Source: Arcuatula senhousia (taxonomy: Eukaryota; Mollusca; Bivalvia; Mytilida; Mytilidae). From it: 64,000 bases of DNA. The stretch lies in contig OZ020314.1 in NCBI GenBank assembly GCA_963971305.1, positions 1,364,001-1,428,000 on the forward strand, written 5' to 3'. The notes under the pieces are model-generated. The model had not been told where the DNA came from. It made no database searches and saw nothing but the letters and a program-made list of their open reading frames with translations. A program made the position numbers and the translations under genes. Each line of letters starts with the position of its first letter. Within the stretch, counting starts at the first letter, position 1. This document shows positions 11,241 to 24,299 of this stretch, one piece after another.

Positions 11241-12484
11241 TTTAAAATCATAATGAAATATTTTAACCACCATAAATGCTTCCCACCTTAGTTTTTAGAC
11301 TTACTGTAATCAAACTTTGTTTTTTTGTGGTTTCATGATTTCACTTTCTGTTAAAGGAATGAATCGTCTCTAAACCCAAAATTATTCCATGTGTAAAAAG
11401 TAACAAGTTAATTTTTTCCACTAATTCCAACATTTACTCACTTTAATTCAAATCAGAAGAAAATCTAAAGTTTGTTTTCAAATATCCATTAAATCCTCAG
11501 CAATTCTAATTATAAAAATTATTGCAGTAAATTGAAAAACAACCTGATTTTATAATGTTTTATATATAAATTATATTGTAAACCATTGGAAAAAGTAACC
11601 TATCAACAAATCAATTTAAAACTACATTTTTCTTTCTAATTGCTATTAATTTTAGCTATGCTTATATGTTTTTGTACTTTTTCTTGTTTAAATAAAAAAA
11701 AAGGAACAAAAGTTTTTTTTTAACATGTTTGTTAATTATTGTTTTATTACAAATTTATTACAAATTTTCTTGAAATAATGAAAATGATGAAAACTTTTTT
11801 ATACATTTTTCTACAAGAATGTTTTAAATAAACATATAACTGATAAGGTACCCACAAAAATCACATTCACGAATATCTAGAATTTCCAAACAATTTTTAA
11901 AGTTGGGTTTAAAGGTCTATATAATCAGAAAAGGTCATAAAAAGTAGGGGTCAGTGTGCAAAAATTTGTTTCAGTAACTGAAGGTAAAATCTTGAGGAGT
12001 ACCGATATAAGACTGAAATTCTGAAACATGAAGAGTGACCATCCTTAATATCCAGTTACATTTATATTTGTATATATTCATCCAGAATTCATTATTATCC
12101 AAAACATTATAAGACAAATATTTTATTTTATTTATGTGTTAAATACTCATTCATTTTCTTTTTAAATGTTTTTTAATGTGTTTTATTTTAATCAAGTGTA
12201 ATAGAGTTTTACATCTCATTCTGTTAAGCTAACCCAGAAATATCTATTTGAGAGGTTGATAAATCAGATAAAAAATAGAGAAATTTTATTACATAATATT
12301 TCATGTTTCATACAATTATATTCTAGTCATGTGTTTTGATTGATAAATATTTTAGGTGTGTATTTAAATCAATTTATATAAAAAAATGTTTGTATTTTAG
12401 ATTTTAAGCTTTGTTCATGTTATTGAATGTATGCAGTTGTTTTATATGCAATTTTGTATATATACTTTATATTTTCATTTAAGT
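11241..12484. other. AT-rich sequence without recognised features
   Basis: No open frame, splice-flanked exon or structured repeat was recognised. Confidence 0.5.
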
Positions 12485-12785
12485 CAGGTTAAAAGTTTAA
12501 TTTAAGCAAGATTATGCTACATGTAAAATAATGTAAGGTTAAAGGTTTAGTTTAATTTAAGCAAGATAATTCTACATGTATAGCTAAGTAATGTTTAAGG
12601 TTAAGTATAATTTAAGCAAGATAATTCTACATGTAAAGTAAAATAAGGTTAAAGGTTTAAGTTTACATGGTTTAATTCAAGCAAGATATTGCTACATGTA
12701 AAATTATGTAAGGTTAAAGGTTAAGTTTTATTTAAAATGTTTAAGCAAGATAATGCTACATGTAAAGTTAAGTAAGGTTAATAAA
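12485..12785 (+). repeat. 50-65-bp tandem repeat, about five units
   Basis: Units share AAGGTTAAAGGTTTA, TTTAAGCAAGATAAT and CTACATGTAAAGTA. Unit starts at about 12486, 12536, 12595, 12647 and 12712 show irregular length. Confidence 0.8.
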
Positions 12786-13242
12786 GCATAAAAACTTTAA
12801 TTTTTATTAATTCCTTAAAAATTGTCTTAGAATGACACAGTCCAAAATGTAGTGATGGAAATGTTTCTGAAGCTGATGAAAGACCGGAACTATTACTCTG
12901 TTTTATTGACCGGGCTGGTCACGAGTCAATTATTTCGGACTTCTTCATTTAAATCCTACCTAATAGTCCGAGAAAATTAAGCTCCGCCCAACCTTGCGAA
13001 TAAAAAATAGTAATAGTAATTGATGGTTAATTTATACAAAACATATACAGTTGAAATCCTGAACTTAACTTCTTTGTGAGTGAAGAATTTATTTGGTAAC
13101 TCCAATTTAATGTATTTGATTTATTTTGTATGAAAATAATTAATAAATATTATCCCTTAGATTTTAAATAAATTATGATACACTTTAAAATAAACAAAGT
13201 GTATATGTTGTAGCCAAAGCATTAAGTTAAAGGAGCTAATCC

Positions 13243-13427
13243 ATTTTTATTGTGAACATAACATTTCTTTAATTATTCATATTTTATCTTATTGTGTACA
13301 TAACAATTCTTTAATTATTCATTTTTTATCTTATTGTGAACATAACATTTCTTTAATTATTCATATTTTATCTTATTGTGTACATAACAATTCTTTAATT
13401 ATTCATATTTTCTCTTATTGTGAACAT
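13243..13427 (+). repeat. 42-bp tandem repeat arranged as an alternating dimer
   Basis: About four and a half units of TTATTGTGAACATAACATTT-CTTTAATTATTCATATTTTATC. Units alternate between GTGAACATAACATTTC and GTGTACATAACAATTC, so the true period is an 84-base dimer. Confidence 0.85.
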
Positions 13428-13534
13428 TTAAAGCTGATCACTGTAAATAAATCACTATAGATATATTTTGTTTTGTTTTATAGATTTTGACAATGAACGC
13501 TATCTTGAAAATGTGTGTCCATTTTTAAAAGACG

Positions 13535-14545
13535 ATTTTAAGCTCATCTGACGTCGTCCGTCTGATCCTTTTTCCAAAATCTTCTTCTCTGAAACTACTG
13601 AAGGGAATTTTCAAAACTTGGTCAAAGTATTAATCAGGGCATGATGTTTGAAAATTGTATTCGGTTTTATGATTTGTCAACAATCATGGCCGCTGTTACT
13701 AAAATTAGAACATAGGGTAAAATCTTATTCAAAGGCTTATAACTTGAAAACTAGAACAGATAGAAAAAAATATAAAGGATCGTAGGCTGTTCCAAATCAA
13801 AAGCTCTACAAAAGTCTCCATTTGGTCTAAGTTGTCAGGTGACTCCTATTAAGGACTATGGCCCTTTAAAGATGACTTTTTTTTAGTTTTGGCCTTTAGA
13901 TCGAAAGCTATTGCAATTACAGAAAAGCTGTTGATTGCTTAAACCTTCAGCTCATTAAGCTCTACAAAAGTCCCCATAGGATCAATGTTGTCAAATGACC
14001 CCTTAGAGGGGTTACGGCACTTTAAAGGTGACAAATTGTGATTTTTTGTGTTTTCGGCCTATAGATTGAAAACTATTGCCGTTAGAGAATAGGTGTTACT
14101 TGCTAAAACCTTCAGCTCATTGAGGTCTACAAAAGTCTCCATTGGGTCAATGTTGTCTGATGACCCCTTAGAGGGATTTAGGTCCTTTAAAGGTCAAAAA
14201 TAGTTATTTTTCGTGTTTTTGGCCTATAGATTGAGAACTACTGCAATTAGAGAAAAGATGTTGCTTATTTAAACCTTCAGTTCATTGAGCTTTACAAAAG
14301 TCTGCATTGGTCAAAGTTGGTAAATGACTCCTTTAGAGGGGTTGTGGTCCCTTAAAGGTGAAAAAAGCGATTTTTTGTGTTTTTGGCCTATAGAGTGAAT
14401 ACTATTGCAGATAGAGAAAAGATATTGCGTACTAAAACCTTCAGCTCATTAAGCTCTTCAAAAGTCTCTATTTGGTTCAAAAATATCTATTAGGCTGAAG
14501 CTGTCAGATAACCCCCTATAAAAGTTATGGCCCCTAACTGTCATA
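13535..14545 (+). mobile_element. Degraded hairpin-ended element
   Basis: Begins TAAGCTCATCTGACGTCGTC, a damaged 5' end that has lost the hairpin stem, then CTTCTTCTCTGAAACTACTG and four modules with TGTCAGATGACCCC-like text and TTTTTGGCCTATAGATTGA. No 3' hairpin is seen. Its modules match those of the copy at 59394-60640. Confidence 0.7.
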
Positions 14546-15037
14546 AGGGCAGTGGTATGATGATTCTTTATCATGTTTATTGAGATTTCTGCCTCAAAAA
14601 TAATACATTTAAACATAGAATGATAAACAAAACCCTTTTTGACATCTAAGTTTCAAAATTAAAAGAGGTAATTAGAAAAAATTACAAGGTTATCAAGAAA
14701 CGGACACTTAGTGATCAGTGCGCCGGATTCTTTTAGAATCGATTTGCATTTTCATTGTAGTAAATAGATGACAAAAAACGTAAAGAAATAATAATAAAAA
14801 CCAAGCTATAAAGTAAAGAGGTCCCAGTGTGCAAAACTTAATCCCTACAAAGACAGCATATTAAAGTAGACACTTAAGATACAACAAAGCGACAAAACAC
14901 ACAGTACATTAAGTAACACATATTACGTTCCATTTCCAAAACAGCCGGCTTTAAACTTGCGTTTAAACAAGAATGAACTCATGTCTATGTAGTTCCTACT
15001 TGTTGCAACATAAATTCATCGTGTCGTCAACGATTCT
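14546..15037. other. Sequence without recognised features
   Basis: No exon or repeat structure was recognised here. Confidence 0.4.
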
Positions 15038-15300
15038 TAAGGGACGGAGCATTTTACTTGAAAGGGGGGGACTTGGTTTTTTTTTATCAGAAAATTTTTA
15101 TCCGCGCTATTTTTCGAAGGCGCGACAGAATATTATTTTTTCATGATCAGCATTATTTTTTATAGCAGAAATCCTTCTTCAGAATATTTTTTTTCTTACC
15201 CTGAGCTGCCAAAATATTTGTTTCATCAAAAATAATTTTCAGAATATTTTTTTAGGAAAAAAACAAGGCCCCCCTTCAAGTTAAATGGTCGGTCCCTAAA
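15038..15300 (+). mobile_element. MITE-like element with TTTAGGGACCGACC termini (copy 1)
   Basis: The left end TTAAGGGACGGAGCATTTTA and the right end, read on the minus strand as TTTAGGGACCGACCATTTAA, form imperfect inverted repeats of about 35 bases that include a purine-rich GGGGG run. The interior is AT-rich with repeated AGAATATTTTTT. A second copy lies at 19712-19917 in the other orientation. Confidence 0.75.
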
Positions 15301-16515
15301 GTGTTCTTCATCCGAAGACAACTACCGAGGGTCGATATAACCAAGCATTTTTTTGTTTTAGACGTTACGGTCCACCACGAAAATCATATATGGCCCCCAA
15401 GCCTAATTGTGATAGTTAAACACAATTAAACTAAATGTTGCGACACATAAATGGAAAGGTGGCGATTGGGAAGTCGTACTCTACAAATGAGTATAAACTT
15501 GCATGCATATGCATGGTGGTAATATGAATCAAAAAATTTTCTTCCCTTCCGAATGGCCGTACTCTTTTAATCATCGCAAATATTGCCAAGAAAAAGAGTT
15601 TAAAAAGTGTAAGCTTTGTCGAGGTTAGAATCACGGTCTTCTGGGAAGTGAAATGATCGTTATAGGGTTGGAAAAAAACTAACATACATGTACTCCATAG
15701 ATGAAATCAGTTCGTGAGCATGTAGGGGATCGGCTCACTTATACTGCTGTCATTTTCTCTTGAGTGGATTGCTGCTTTACGCCCTTGCGACACTATTTAG
15801 GCTACTGGTATTATATATTTAAGGTAATAAGATAAAATGAACATGTATTGATAATGATGAGAAATATGGGGGAATCAAAGAAAAACAGTAAATTTTTAGG
15901 ACCATATGAAATGGGGAGGACAATAATAAACCTATGTGGTGCACTTCTTGGCGGTCAACAAAGGGATCCGTAGTGCGGCGTGTCCCCTTTAATAAATGTA
16001 AAGTTGACCAGCAAAAAGCTTTATATTTGCATTCAGAAGTCATAGAAAAGGAATTTGATTACGATATATTTATGAAGTTTTATGTGGTAAAAAATCTGTA
16101 TGATATACGAATTAGTTTTTTTTGTCGCTTTATAAGTGGCGAGAATATATTGTGAATAAGTTCCGTTCGCGTTTTTTGTTTTTGTTTTTGGCTGTCACAA
16201 TGTTTGCATACGTTATAACCCTACTAAATTAACGAGCGCTAAAATTGTCGGTAAAAGTACACCACAAAGAGCGCAGAAAAGACTGTTTGTTCACAGAGCG
16301 ACTAGGATGTTTGAACGGGACAGCCATGTTATAATGAATGCTGGGGTCGTCAGGCTATAATGCAGAAAACATGTCACTTTCCATGCAGTTAAAGAATGGT
16401 CTCGATAAGAGTATGACTCGTACGATCCTCGTGCATGAGTCGTCCCATCCTTCGTTTTTCCACTGGCAGTCAAGACTCTCATTCACGATTCATTGCGTCC
16501 CCATTCATTGACAAT
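15301..16515. other. Sequence without recognised features
   Basis: Short frames on both strands (for example 15431-15685 minus and 15934-16155 plus) have no splice support or recognisable domain. Nothing else was identified. Confidence 0.4.
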
Positions 16516-16850
16516 AAGGGATCATAAATTTTATAAAGGGTCATCTGCCAGCTTCAGCCTAATGAATATTTTTGAAGAGGTAAAAAAACTAAATGATAAG
16601 CAAGTAACAGCTTTTCTCTAACTGCTATGGTTTTTAATTTTACAGGCCAAAAACATAAAAAAATTGCTATTTTTCACCTTTTAAGGTCCATTACTCGTAA
16701 AAGGGATCATCTGACAACTTAGACCCAATGAAGACTTTGAAGACTTTGTAGAGCTCAATGCGCTGAAAGTTTAAGCAAGCAACAGCTTTTGTCTTATGAT
16801 ATAGGTCAAAATATGAACAAACTTAATGCTCAATGAGCTGAAGGTTTGAG
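16516..16850 (-). mobile_element. Internal fragment of the hairpin-ended family, minus strand
   Basis: The reverse complement matches the modules at 13900-14400 (AACCTTCAGCTCATTGAG, GGCCTATA, TGTCAGATGATCCC). Both ends are missing. Confidence 0.65.
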
Positions 16851-16904
16851 CGAGGAAAGGTACCGAACTTGGAAAATCATGAGACAAGACGACAAAACAA
16901 GGAC

Positions 16905-17040
16905 GACATACCAAAAAAAAATTGAAGATCGCAATGGTCCAGACTTGGTTCAACCAGGTTTTTATGGCGTGCCAAATTTTCCCCTTCTATTGCGATCTTT
17001 CGGTCCGGTAGTTACAGAAAACATAACAGGTTTGTGAAGA
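16905..17040. repeat. Interspersed repeat with an inverted core
   Basis: Contains GATCGCAATGGTCCAGACTT and CTTCTATTGCGATCTTTC. A related copy lies at about 23850-23990 (GATCGCAATGGTCCTGACTT). The GATCGCAA/TTGCGATC ends are mutually inverted. Confidence 0.55.
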
Positions 17041-17384
17041 CATATTATGGATGCTGAGGTGATCATCTCAATACAACAACCAGCCAAACACGAATCAAAG
17101 CAAGAACTAACCATTTTGTCTAACATTATTTTGATTTTTTCACCAGTGGCTGATAACGATAGAAGGATTTTTTTAGGGATCGTATGAAACGTATTTTCTG
17201 ATAACCTAATAAAGTGTTCCCGTGCGTTTGTCAGTTTTATGTGAATGTTTTGGCGTGAAAGTTGTTTTCAGGTTTACGTTACTTCAATATAAAGCAGTAT
17301 GGTACCATCGTAAAAGAGGCAGCGAGCATCCGAATGTCAACATTCCGAAAGGGCAAAGACAAAACCATTAAACACCAACGAGAA

Positions 17385-18215
17385 GATGTTACTCCTTATA
17401 ATATGCATATAAAGCATGACCAAATGAACTGTTTCTTAACCCTATTTCGTATTGTATTTTGAAACCACTTGGTCGATAACCGCTGCTGGTGGACCAGAGG
17501 TCCTCGAGGGTATTTACAAGGCTGGTCGTCACATTTGTCTGACACGAATTTACCAATAAAATCTGATATTTTTGCCATTGTTTCCGATGTTAAATTCAAA
17601 ATTGTTTAAAACACTAGGTTTCTTTCCTTGTACTGCACATGGCAGATATGCTTGGTGCTGGATTTGTCTTCCCTGTACGATTTTTTATGTATGAGTACTT
17701 TTCGTCCAATATTTTTGGTTTTTGACCTTCCAATGTTTTGATTCAAATGCTGCTGATAAGAGGTTACTCCTTGAAATATGCATATACAGCATAACGAAAT
17801 TTACTGTTTTTATACCTGTTTTGGTATTGAATTTTGAAACCACTGGGTCAATAACCGCTGCTGGTGGACCAAAGGTCCCCGAGGGTAATTACAAGGCTGG
17901 TCGTCAGACTTGTCTGACACGAATCTACCAATAAAATCTTATATTTTTGTCATTGAAGTTTTCAATAATTATATTCAAAATTGTTTAAATCACCAGTTTT
18001 CTATTCTTGTACTGCACATGGTCGATATCCAAAGTACTACATTTGGCTTCCTTGCTCAAACATTTTTGGGTTTGAGTACTTTTCGTCCAATATTTTTGTT
18101 TTTTGACCTTCCAATGTTTTGATTCAAATGCTGCTGATGAGAGGTTACTCCTTGAATTATGCATATACAGCATAACGAAATTTACTGTTTTTATACCTGT
18201 TTTGGTATTGTATTC
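17385..18215. repeat. Tandem duplication of a ~378-bp interspersed repeat
   Basis: The phrase TTACTCCTT recurs at 17389, 17764 and 18145 (spacings 375 and 381). Each unit carries ATAACCGCTGCTGGTGGACC, GGTCC-(C/T)-CGAGGGTA and ACAAGGCTGGTCGTCA. Two full units and a partial third are present. No coding potential is visible. Confidence 0.75.
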
Positions 18216-19711
18216 TTAAGGGGGTCATACCCCATCCTCAAATGACACAATAGTTAAAAAAATGTTTAATTTCTTTTTTTTTTCATGTTGCTATTTGCAA
18301 ATTCTCCAAATTCAAAAAAATAGTTATTGGAGCTGTTTCTAAATGGATTTTCTACTATAATAAGTTTCTTTTAAGTTAGGAAATATTTGAATTTGTTGGT
18401 AGTTTAACATTATTCGAACATATGTGGTTTCAAAGTAACAATAATTTAAATCCATGTAAAATTTATAATGACGTCAAAATTTTCAAATATGGACAACTTT
18501 ATTATGACATCCATCTATTTTTTTTGTGGTTAAAATTATTTCATTAAAAAACCAATGAACTGTCAATCATGTAAAGAAACGTTCATACTTTTTAGCAGAG
18601 GGTTGGAGCAAGTTTACAAAACCTGACATGCGACCCATCACCCCCCGACCCCCTCGGAAATTTTGCATTCCAATTATCCATTTCTCAACAATCAATTATT
18701 TTAAAGATTTTGAGCTCAATAGTTAAATTCAAGGGGACACTGGCATAAGAAAATCTAAAATATATGTGAACGTATTGCAGTAGTTATGGCAATGATCCAG
18801 TTTAGGGTGGGGGGTAGGATCGATCCGGGGGAACCTGGCATGGGGGAAAGTGGCAATATAACACGGTCACCGGTACATGTACGAGTATATTAACATTAAG
18901 TAGCCGTCTCTGTAAGAATAATGCAAAACGAAAAAATAGTGGCATATGCATATTTTGGAAAACTGGTTCTTTTTATCGGAATTTGATCTTTATGATGAAA
19001 AATGAATGAAAATTAAATTTTAGCCCAATCGGTTCATTAGTTCTCGTTTAATACACAATACGAATTTGGTAACATTGTGTATAAAAAAAATAAGTACGGG
19101 AAAAGGTCCCGCCAATTTTTTTTTCTTAACAAACCAACTAAAAATATCACTTTAAGTATCCGACTGATATTTTTGTTGAAATTCAATTAGAATGGCCTAC
19201 TTTTTCAGTAAATATCAACAATTTTTACAGGCTCTTCCGAACTTTTGAGTAAAGAGGCCAAGAAAATTGGTTGGGTTGTGTATGAAAAATTAAGTTCGGG
19301 AATTTTTCCCGCCAAAAATTTTAATGTCAATTTGCAGATAGTCTAATGGACCAATTTCACTTAAGTTAATATTTTTCGCTTAAGTGGTCCAAGATGAATA
19401 ACTATATATAGCCAAAAAATTGTTAAAACCTAAGATTATACGTAAATCACCTTTTGCATGATTTTTATTGAGACAGGCTCTTTAAAAATTGTTGGTCCCG
19501 AAGAAGAAGAATATGTTTAACTTTAATTCAGGATGTTGGCAGGTGAGTTTTTAAAATGAAAAGAATCGGAATCATTGGGGTTTTACCATCAAAATGAAGC
19601 AAAATTTTTTTTACGATTGCTCAAAGTTGTCTTTTTTAAAATGTTTCCATTACATCATAAATATCTCTTTTACAATTAAAAAAAATCTTATCACCTTTTC
19701 ACATAACTATG
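18216..19711. other. Sequence without recognised features
   Basis: AT-rich with two short G/C runs (ACCCCCCGACCCCCTCGG near 18640 and GGGTGGGGGGTAGGATCGAT near 18805). No gene was recognised. Confidence 0.4.
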
Positions 19712-19917
19712 CTAAAGGACCGACCATTTAACTTGAGGGGGCCTTGGTATTTTCCTAGAAAAATATTCTGAAAATTGTTTTTGATGAAAACAAATATTTT
19801 GGCAGCAGAGGGTAAGAAAAAAAATATTATGAAGAAGGATTTCTGACATATAAAATAATAGTTATAATAAAATAAAATCCTGGACCCAAACGCCTGTGGG
19901 TCCGTCCCTAAAATTAA
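19712..19917 (-). mobile_element. MITE-like element with TTTAGGGACCGACC termini (copy 2)
   Basis: Starts TAAAGGACCGACCATTTAAC on the plus strand, which is the right end of copy 1 reversed, and continues with AAAATTGTTTTTGATGAAAA and GAAGAAGGATTTCTG in the reverse order of copy 1. The other end (CCGTCCCTAAA) is shorter. Confidence 0.7.
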
Positions 19918-20749
19918 AGCTTTGAGAAAGAACAGAGAAAACCTTTTCCGCAAGATTTTCAACTCTTATTATCAATATGGTGACCTATCAGCATTTTAAG
20001 CTACTTTGTCTTTTTAATAATTTCCTTTTTAGGCATCAATTTCAAAACCTCATAACTTTAAAGGCACCATTAAACATCCTTAAAGTTAAGGATTAAATTA
20101 TAATTTTCACATAAAAAATAATCAAACTATTTTTTGCCTCCTCAGTCCTCTGATTGTACTTCTACTTCAACAGGACGAAGAACCTAAAGGATATATCTCC
20201 TGGCTTATTTGTTTGCCAGATGGGCACGAGCACGGGATTTCTGTTCTTTAATTTAGGTTACAACTTTAATTATTTTTTGTCTCCCTTTCATTTTTGTTGC
20301 TGTTGGAAATGAATGACATAATTTAAACTAAAGGTATTAACACTTCAACAGTGAGATAAAGGTAATTTTTTATCAAAAGAAATTTGAATCCGTCTTAAGG
20401 AACATATTTCTTACACTGACAATGTCACTTTTTTCTGTTTATTGCTGTAATCAATCAAAAACAATCTACTTTCGTTTTCGATTTAAAATTTCCTGGTATA
20501 CTTAAAATGGGGTCCGATCGATAGTCTGACAGTCCGTTAGTCCGACAATTTAGTCCCACTGTTCGATAACCCAACAGTTGGATAGTCCGACTGTCCAATT
20601 ATTTTCACGTTGTCATATATTTGTCTATTGTTTTTGATATTTGAGATAAAATTAAAAAGCCATGAAAGCTATCATCGTTCAGTAACGTTCAGTATCTGTG
20701 TTGTTGTCTTTGTTGAAAACATCAGAAAGTGTCGAGGAAACCAGACTCA

Positions 20750-21060
20750 AAGGGGCGGGTGATAAGCTGACAAAGTTCCCTGTTTTGTCTTCCTTTACCG
20801 GATTTGACACGTACGCTGAATGGACTATTGGCAACGCAAGGGATGTGCTATAGCAAGCAGGAACTGCTTACTCTTCTGGAACACCTGAGTTCAATTTTGT
20901 TTCGACTGGAGTTAGCGTTGTTGATTGATATTCAGTTATTTTGTGTTTCCATGTTTTACATGTATGTTTTTGTCCCCTTCTTGTTGGTGTTTACTGGTTT
21001 TGTCTCTGCCCTTTCGGACTTTTGACATTCAGATGCCCCATTGGTACCTCTGCTATTTCC
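20750..21060 (-). repeat. Interspersed repeat (GCACCAATGGG family), minus strand
   Basis: The reverse complement carries GGTACCAATGGGGCATCTGA, AAAAGTCCGAAAGGGCAGAG, and at the other end AGAAGAGTAAGCAGTTCC. Same family as 42425-42730. Confidence 0.75.
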
Positions 21061-22880
21061 CATACTGTTCAGAAATGGTAAAAACAGTGGTATCAGCCTA
21101 TAGTTGCAAGTAATCAAGTACATAACCCAGTTTGGGTCTAAAGTTTTAAATTTCAAGTGGAAAGAGGTGCACCCAGTTTGTGCTATTGTTTTATTGTATT
21201 CATGTATATGCATGCAATTATGTTTCATGTATAGTCCCATTGGCTCTGCCAACCAATTTTAAAATACAGACTGGCTACAATTTCTCACCACAAGTAACAA
21301 TAATAATTTTTTATTGTTACTCGCACGACCTAAACAAGAATGGTTTCTGGATATTATATGGCACCTTTTTCAGTCCGGAATCTCACGAGTAACAGTAAAA
21401 AAAAAAATTAAGATTACTCGCCTTATAAGTACTTGCAAACTGAAAGAAATGAAAATTTCGCAAAGATAAAAGCATACTAAATTGTTGTACTTTTTATGGA
21501 CGAACATTTTTAAAGACATAGAACATGTAGAACCTATCAATTTCGTATTTTTTTCACATTGAATAAAAAGAACAATTATCAAAAGTAAACATTCTAAAAC
21601 TTTTCTTTACCGACATAAAAACTAATTTTTTTGCAGCTTTCTAAAAAATTATCTTATTTTAATATTAAGTATTGTCCATCATAAATATTTACTTTTGGTA
21701 AACCGTTATTCACGTGACCTTTACTGGGTACTGGTAAACTGCGAAACGAAATGAAACCAAAACAAGACGAAAACAAAACAAAATCCGTTAATTAAGAAAA
21801 CGACTGATATCGGGTAAAATCGATTCAATTTTCTCTTTTTTCCGAATTCCCTCGATTTCGTTTCCTATCTGTACAGATTTGGGTTGCTTAATTTACTATT
21901 TTCGTTTCCTACTTTATCATGTTTATCGATTTTGTTATCGCTCCGTTCCGTTTTGGTTAATATTTGTTTCTCAATTTACCGCACGCAAGTGTTTACATTT
22001 TATAATTAGTTTGTCCTCTTTTTTGACACTGCGTATTTTTATGCAGTTTTCTCTCAAAAAGAGCATTTTCTGGTAGTTTTTATAAAAACTAATAGTGTCT
22101 TTAAAGGTTTTACACTGTAATCTGTATTCTTCAAATACTGTGAATTTCATTATTTTTTAAAAATTGCGTAAATGATAGGTTCTATGTCTTTAAAGATATA
22201 TTTAACCAATTATATACTACCTGTAAGCTTTTGTTAAAAAGCCACATTTTATGAGTTAATGCATTTTTTCCTTGTGCATTTCAACATGTTCAATTGGTGT
22301 CGTAGTTATACATGTTTTAAAGTCTGTCCATCACACAAAATATATGCAACCTATAGCTCAAAAAGAATAACAACGTAACAGCCTTTAAACAGCGTGAATA
22401 AATGCATGTAGATGTGGATTAATTCTCTTTTTTTTTACGATATATAAAGGTTACAAAAAAATTTTGGTGGCAGTTTTCCGCTGAAATGTGAAGATGATGA
22501 TGCCTTTGGTTTTTTTCATGACCATGTTGAGTTGTTCAACATTGCTAAAGGATGGAGTAATTGTTAGAAACCTGTTGGCTGGCCTTGTTCTAGATTTAGA
22601 GACCAGTATTAAAGGCACCAACAACATTGGATGAAAACATTTAAATCAATAGGATAAAAAAATATTTTGCAAAAGTGTGGCGAGGTTGTCCACATTTACT
22701 CGGCAGTTGTCTCTGAAGAATGCTTGAAATGGCACCATTTAAAAACCTGAGACTTACAACACCACCCAAAACAGTGATGAAAGCGTCATAAAACATTAGA
22801 AATTGAATAAAAATTAAAATGTTAATGTAAAATAATGTGAAAGTGTTTATTATTCGTTTTGCTAACTTAAATGTGTACAC
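21061..22880. other. Sequence without recognised features
   Basis: AT-rich sequence. Some hydrophobic short frames exist (for example 21879-22076) but show no splice or start support. Confidence 0.4.
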
Positions 22881-23560
22881 AATATTCATAATATTCGTCG
22901 CAGGCGAGACATAAGTATTACTTTCTGCCGGAGGCAGCGGCTGCGTTAACTTTTTTGTATAAAGACTTTTATGAAAAATGAATTGCTTGAAACTCATGAA
23001 ACTGTGAAAAGTATTAATAGCTAGGCATCTTTGTAAGACTTTTGTGGAAAATAAATTGCTTAAAGAGTATAATAGCTAGGCATCTGATATTTGGTATACA
23101 AACAGTTTTGATTATGATCTACGCAACTGCCACCATGCCATGTGACCCTGACCCCATTTTCATGCTCCAGTAACTCTGTGAACTTAGGTCTTTTTCAGGC
23201 CAAAAACTTCTTTGTTAGACTTTTGTGAAAAATGAATTTCTTGAAAATTATAATAGCTTAGTATATACATCTGATATTTAGAATATTGATGAATTAAATT
23301 AGGGTTTGTGTGTCTGTCAACATGCCATCTTGCCTTGACCTCATTTTTACACTTAATGACTGTTAACATGGTTAATAATGGTTTTTTTTAAGTTTAGTCT
23401 TTTATGTTTAGTCTGTTTCTCAATGACTATGATATCTAGAATCATTTTAGTTAATCCACAGGAAAATGTAAATGAATTAATGAATGAATAGTTGAATAAC
23501 TAGGTATTCTGATGGTGCCGGCAGGTGAGACATACTTTAGTGTTAACTCTTGTTTCCTTT
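22881..23560 (+). repeat. Interspersed repeat family ending CTCTTGTTT
   Basis: Two successive modules share GAAAAATGAATT-(G/T)-CTTGAAA, AATAGCTAGGCATCTGATAT and CATGCCATGTGACCCTGACC or its variant. Near 22897 and 23515 the phrase (GCAGGCGAGACAT / GCAGGTGAGACATACTTT) appears, and the right end is TTAACTCTTGTTT. A terminal fragment also occurs at 60900-60955 and an internal one at 55105-55370. Confidence 0.7.
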
Positions 23561-24249
23561 GATCATTCAATTTTTCCTCAAATCTCACGCAAGCAGCTCA
23601 TAAAAACTTGACGGCCCTGTTACAGTGATCAAATATGTCAGTTTTGTGTGATGATATAGCACTTACGCTCATGGTCTATATTTTATTTTAAAGAACTTGC
23701 AGATATATACATGATATATTGGCGCTGATTGTCACCCGGTTTAATTAATATGATAACTGAAAATAAAGGTAATAACAAAACTACCGAACTTGAATGATCA
23801 ATCTCATAGTCCAGAGAAAATGACAAAAAAGAATCAGTCATACCGGAGAACTGGTGGATCGCAATGGTCCTGACTTGGTACAGGCATTTCAAACGAAATG
23901 GTGGGTTAAACCAGGTTTTATGGCGCCAAACCTCCCTCTTCCATTGCCATCTTAGGATCCGGTAATGACCATAGAACACAACATAACTGTGAGACACAAT
24001 AGGGATATTGAAGTAACCCTCAGTGCATTTCGTTGTTATCATAATCAAACATATTCCACTAAACTAGAAAAGCTTTGACCAGTAGCTCACATACTTGACA
24101 AAAAAGTATGACAAATCCTCCCCACTCCCCCATGTCCCCCCCAAAAAAAAAATCAATTGAAGATGGACATACATGATTGTATCTATTATATCTCAAAACT
24201 TGTTTGGAAATGCTATGATAGACCATTGCGGAAATTTTGAGGAGTGTAG

Positions 24250-24299
24250 GATAAGAGTTAACGGTCCGGACACACGGACTGACATCCCTACATGTAAAA
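24250..24299 (+). repeat. Diverged outermost unit of the 51-bp satellite
   Basis: ATAAGAGTTAACGGTCCGGA, then CACACGGACTGACATCCCT and ACATGTA, match the satellite unit but with a changed centre (GGTCCGG where other units have AGACA) and no TATTACT. It is separated from the main array by a MITE. Confidence 0.8.

Noticed and set aside
22641..22997. 118-residue minus-strand frame
   Set aside because: It runs into an interspersed repeat and has no recognisable domain or splice sites.
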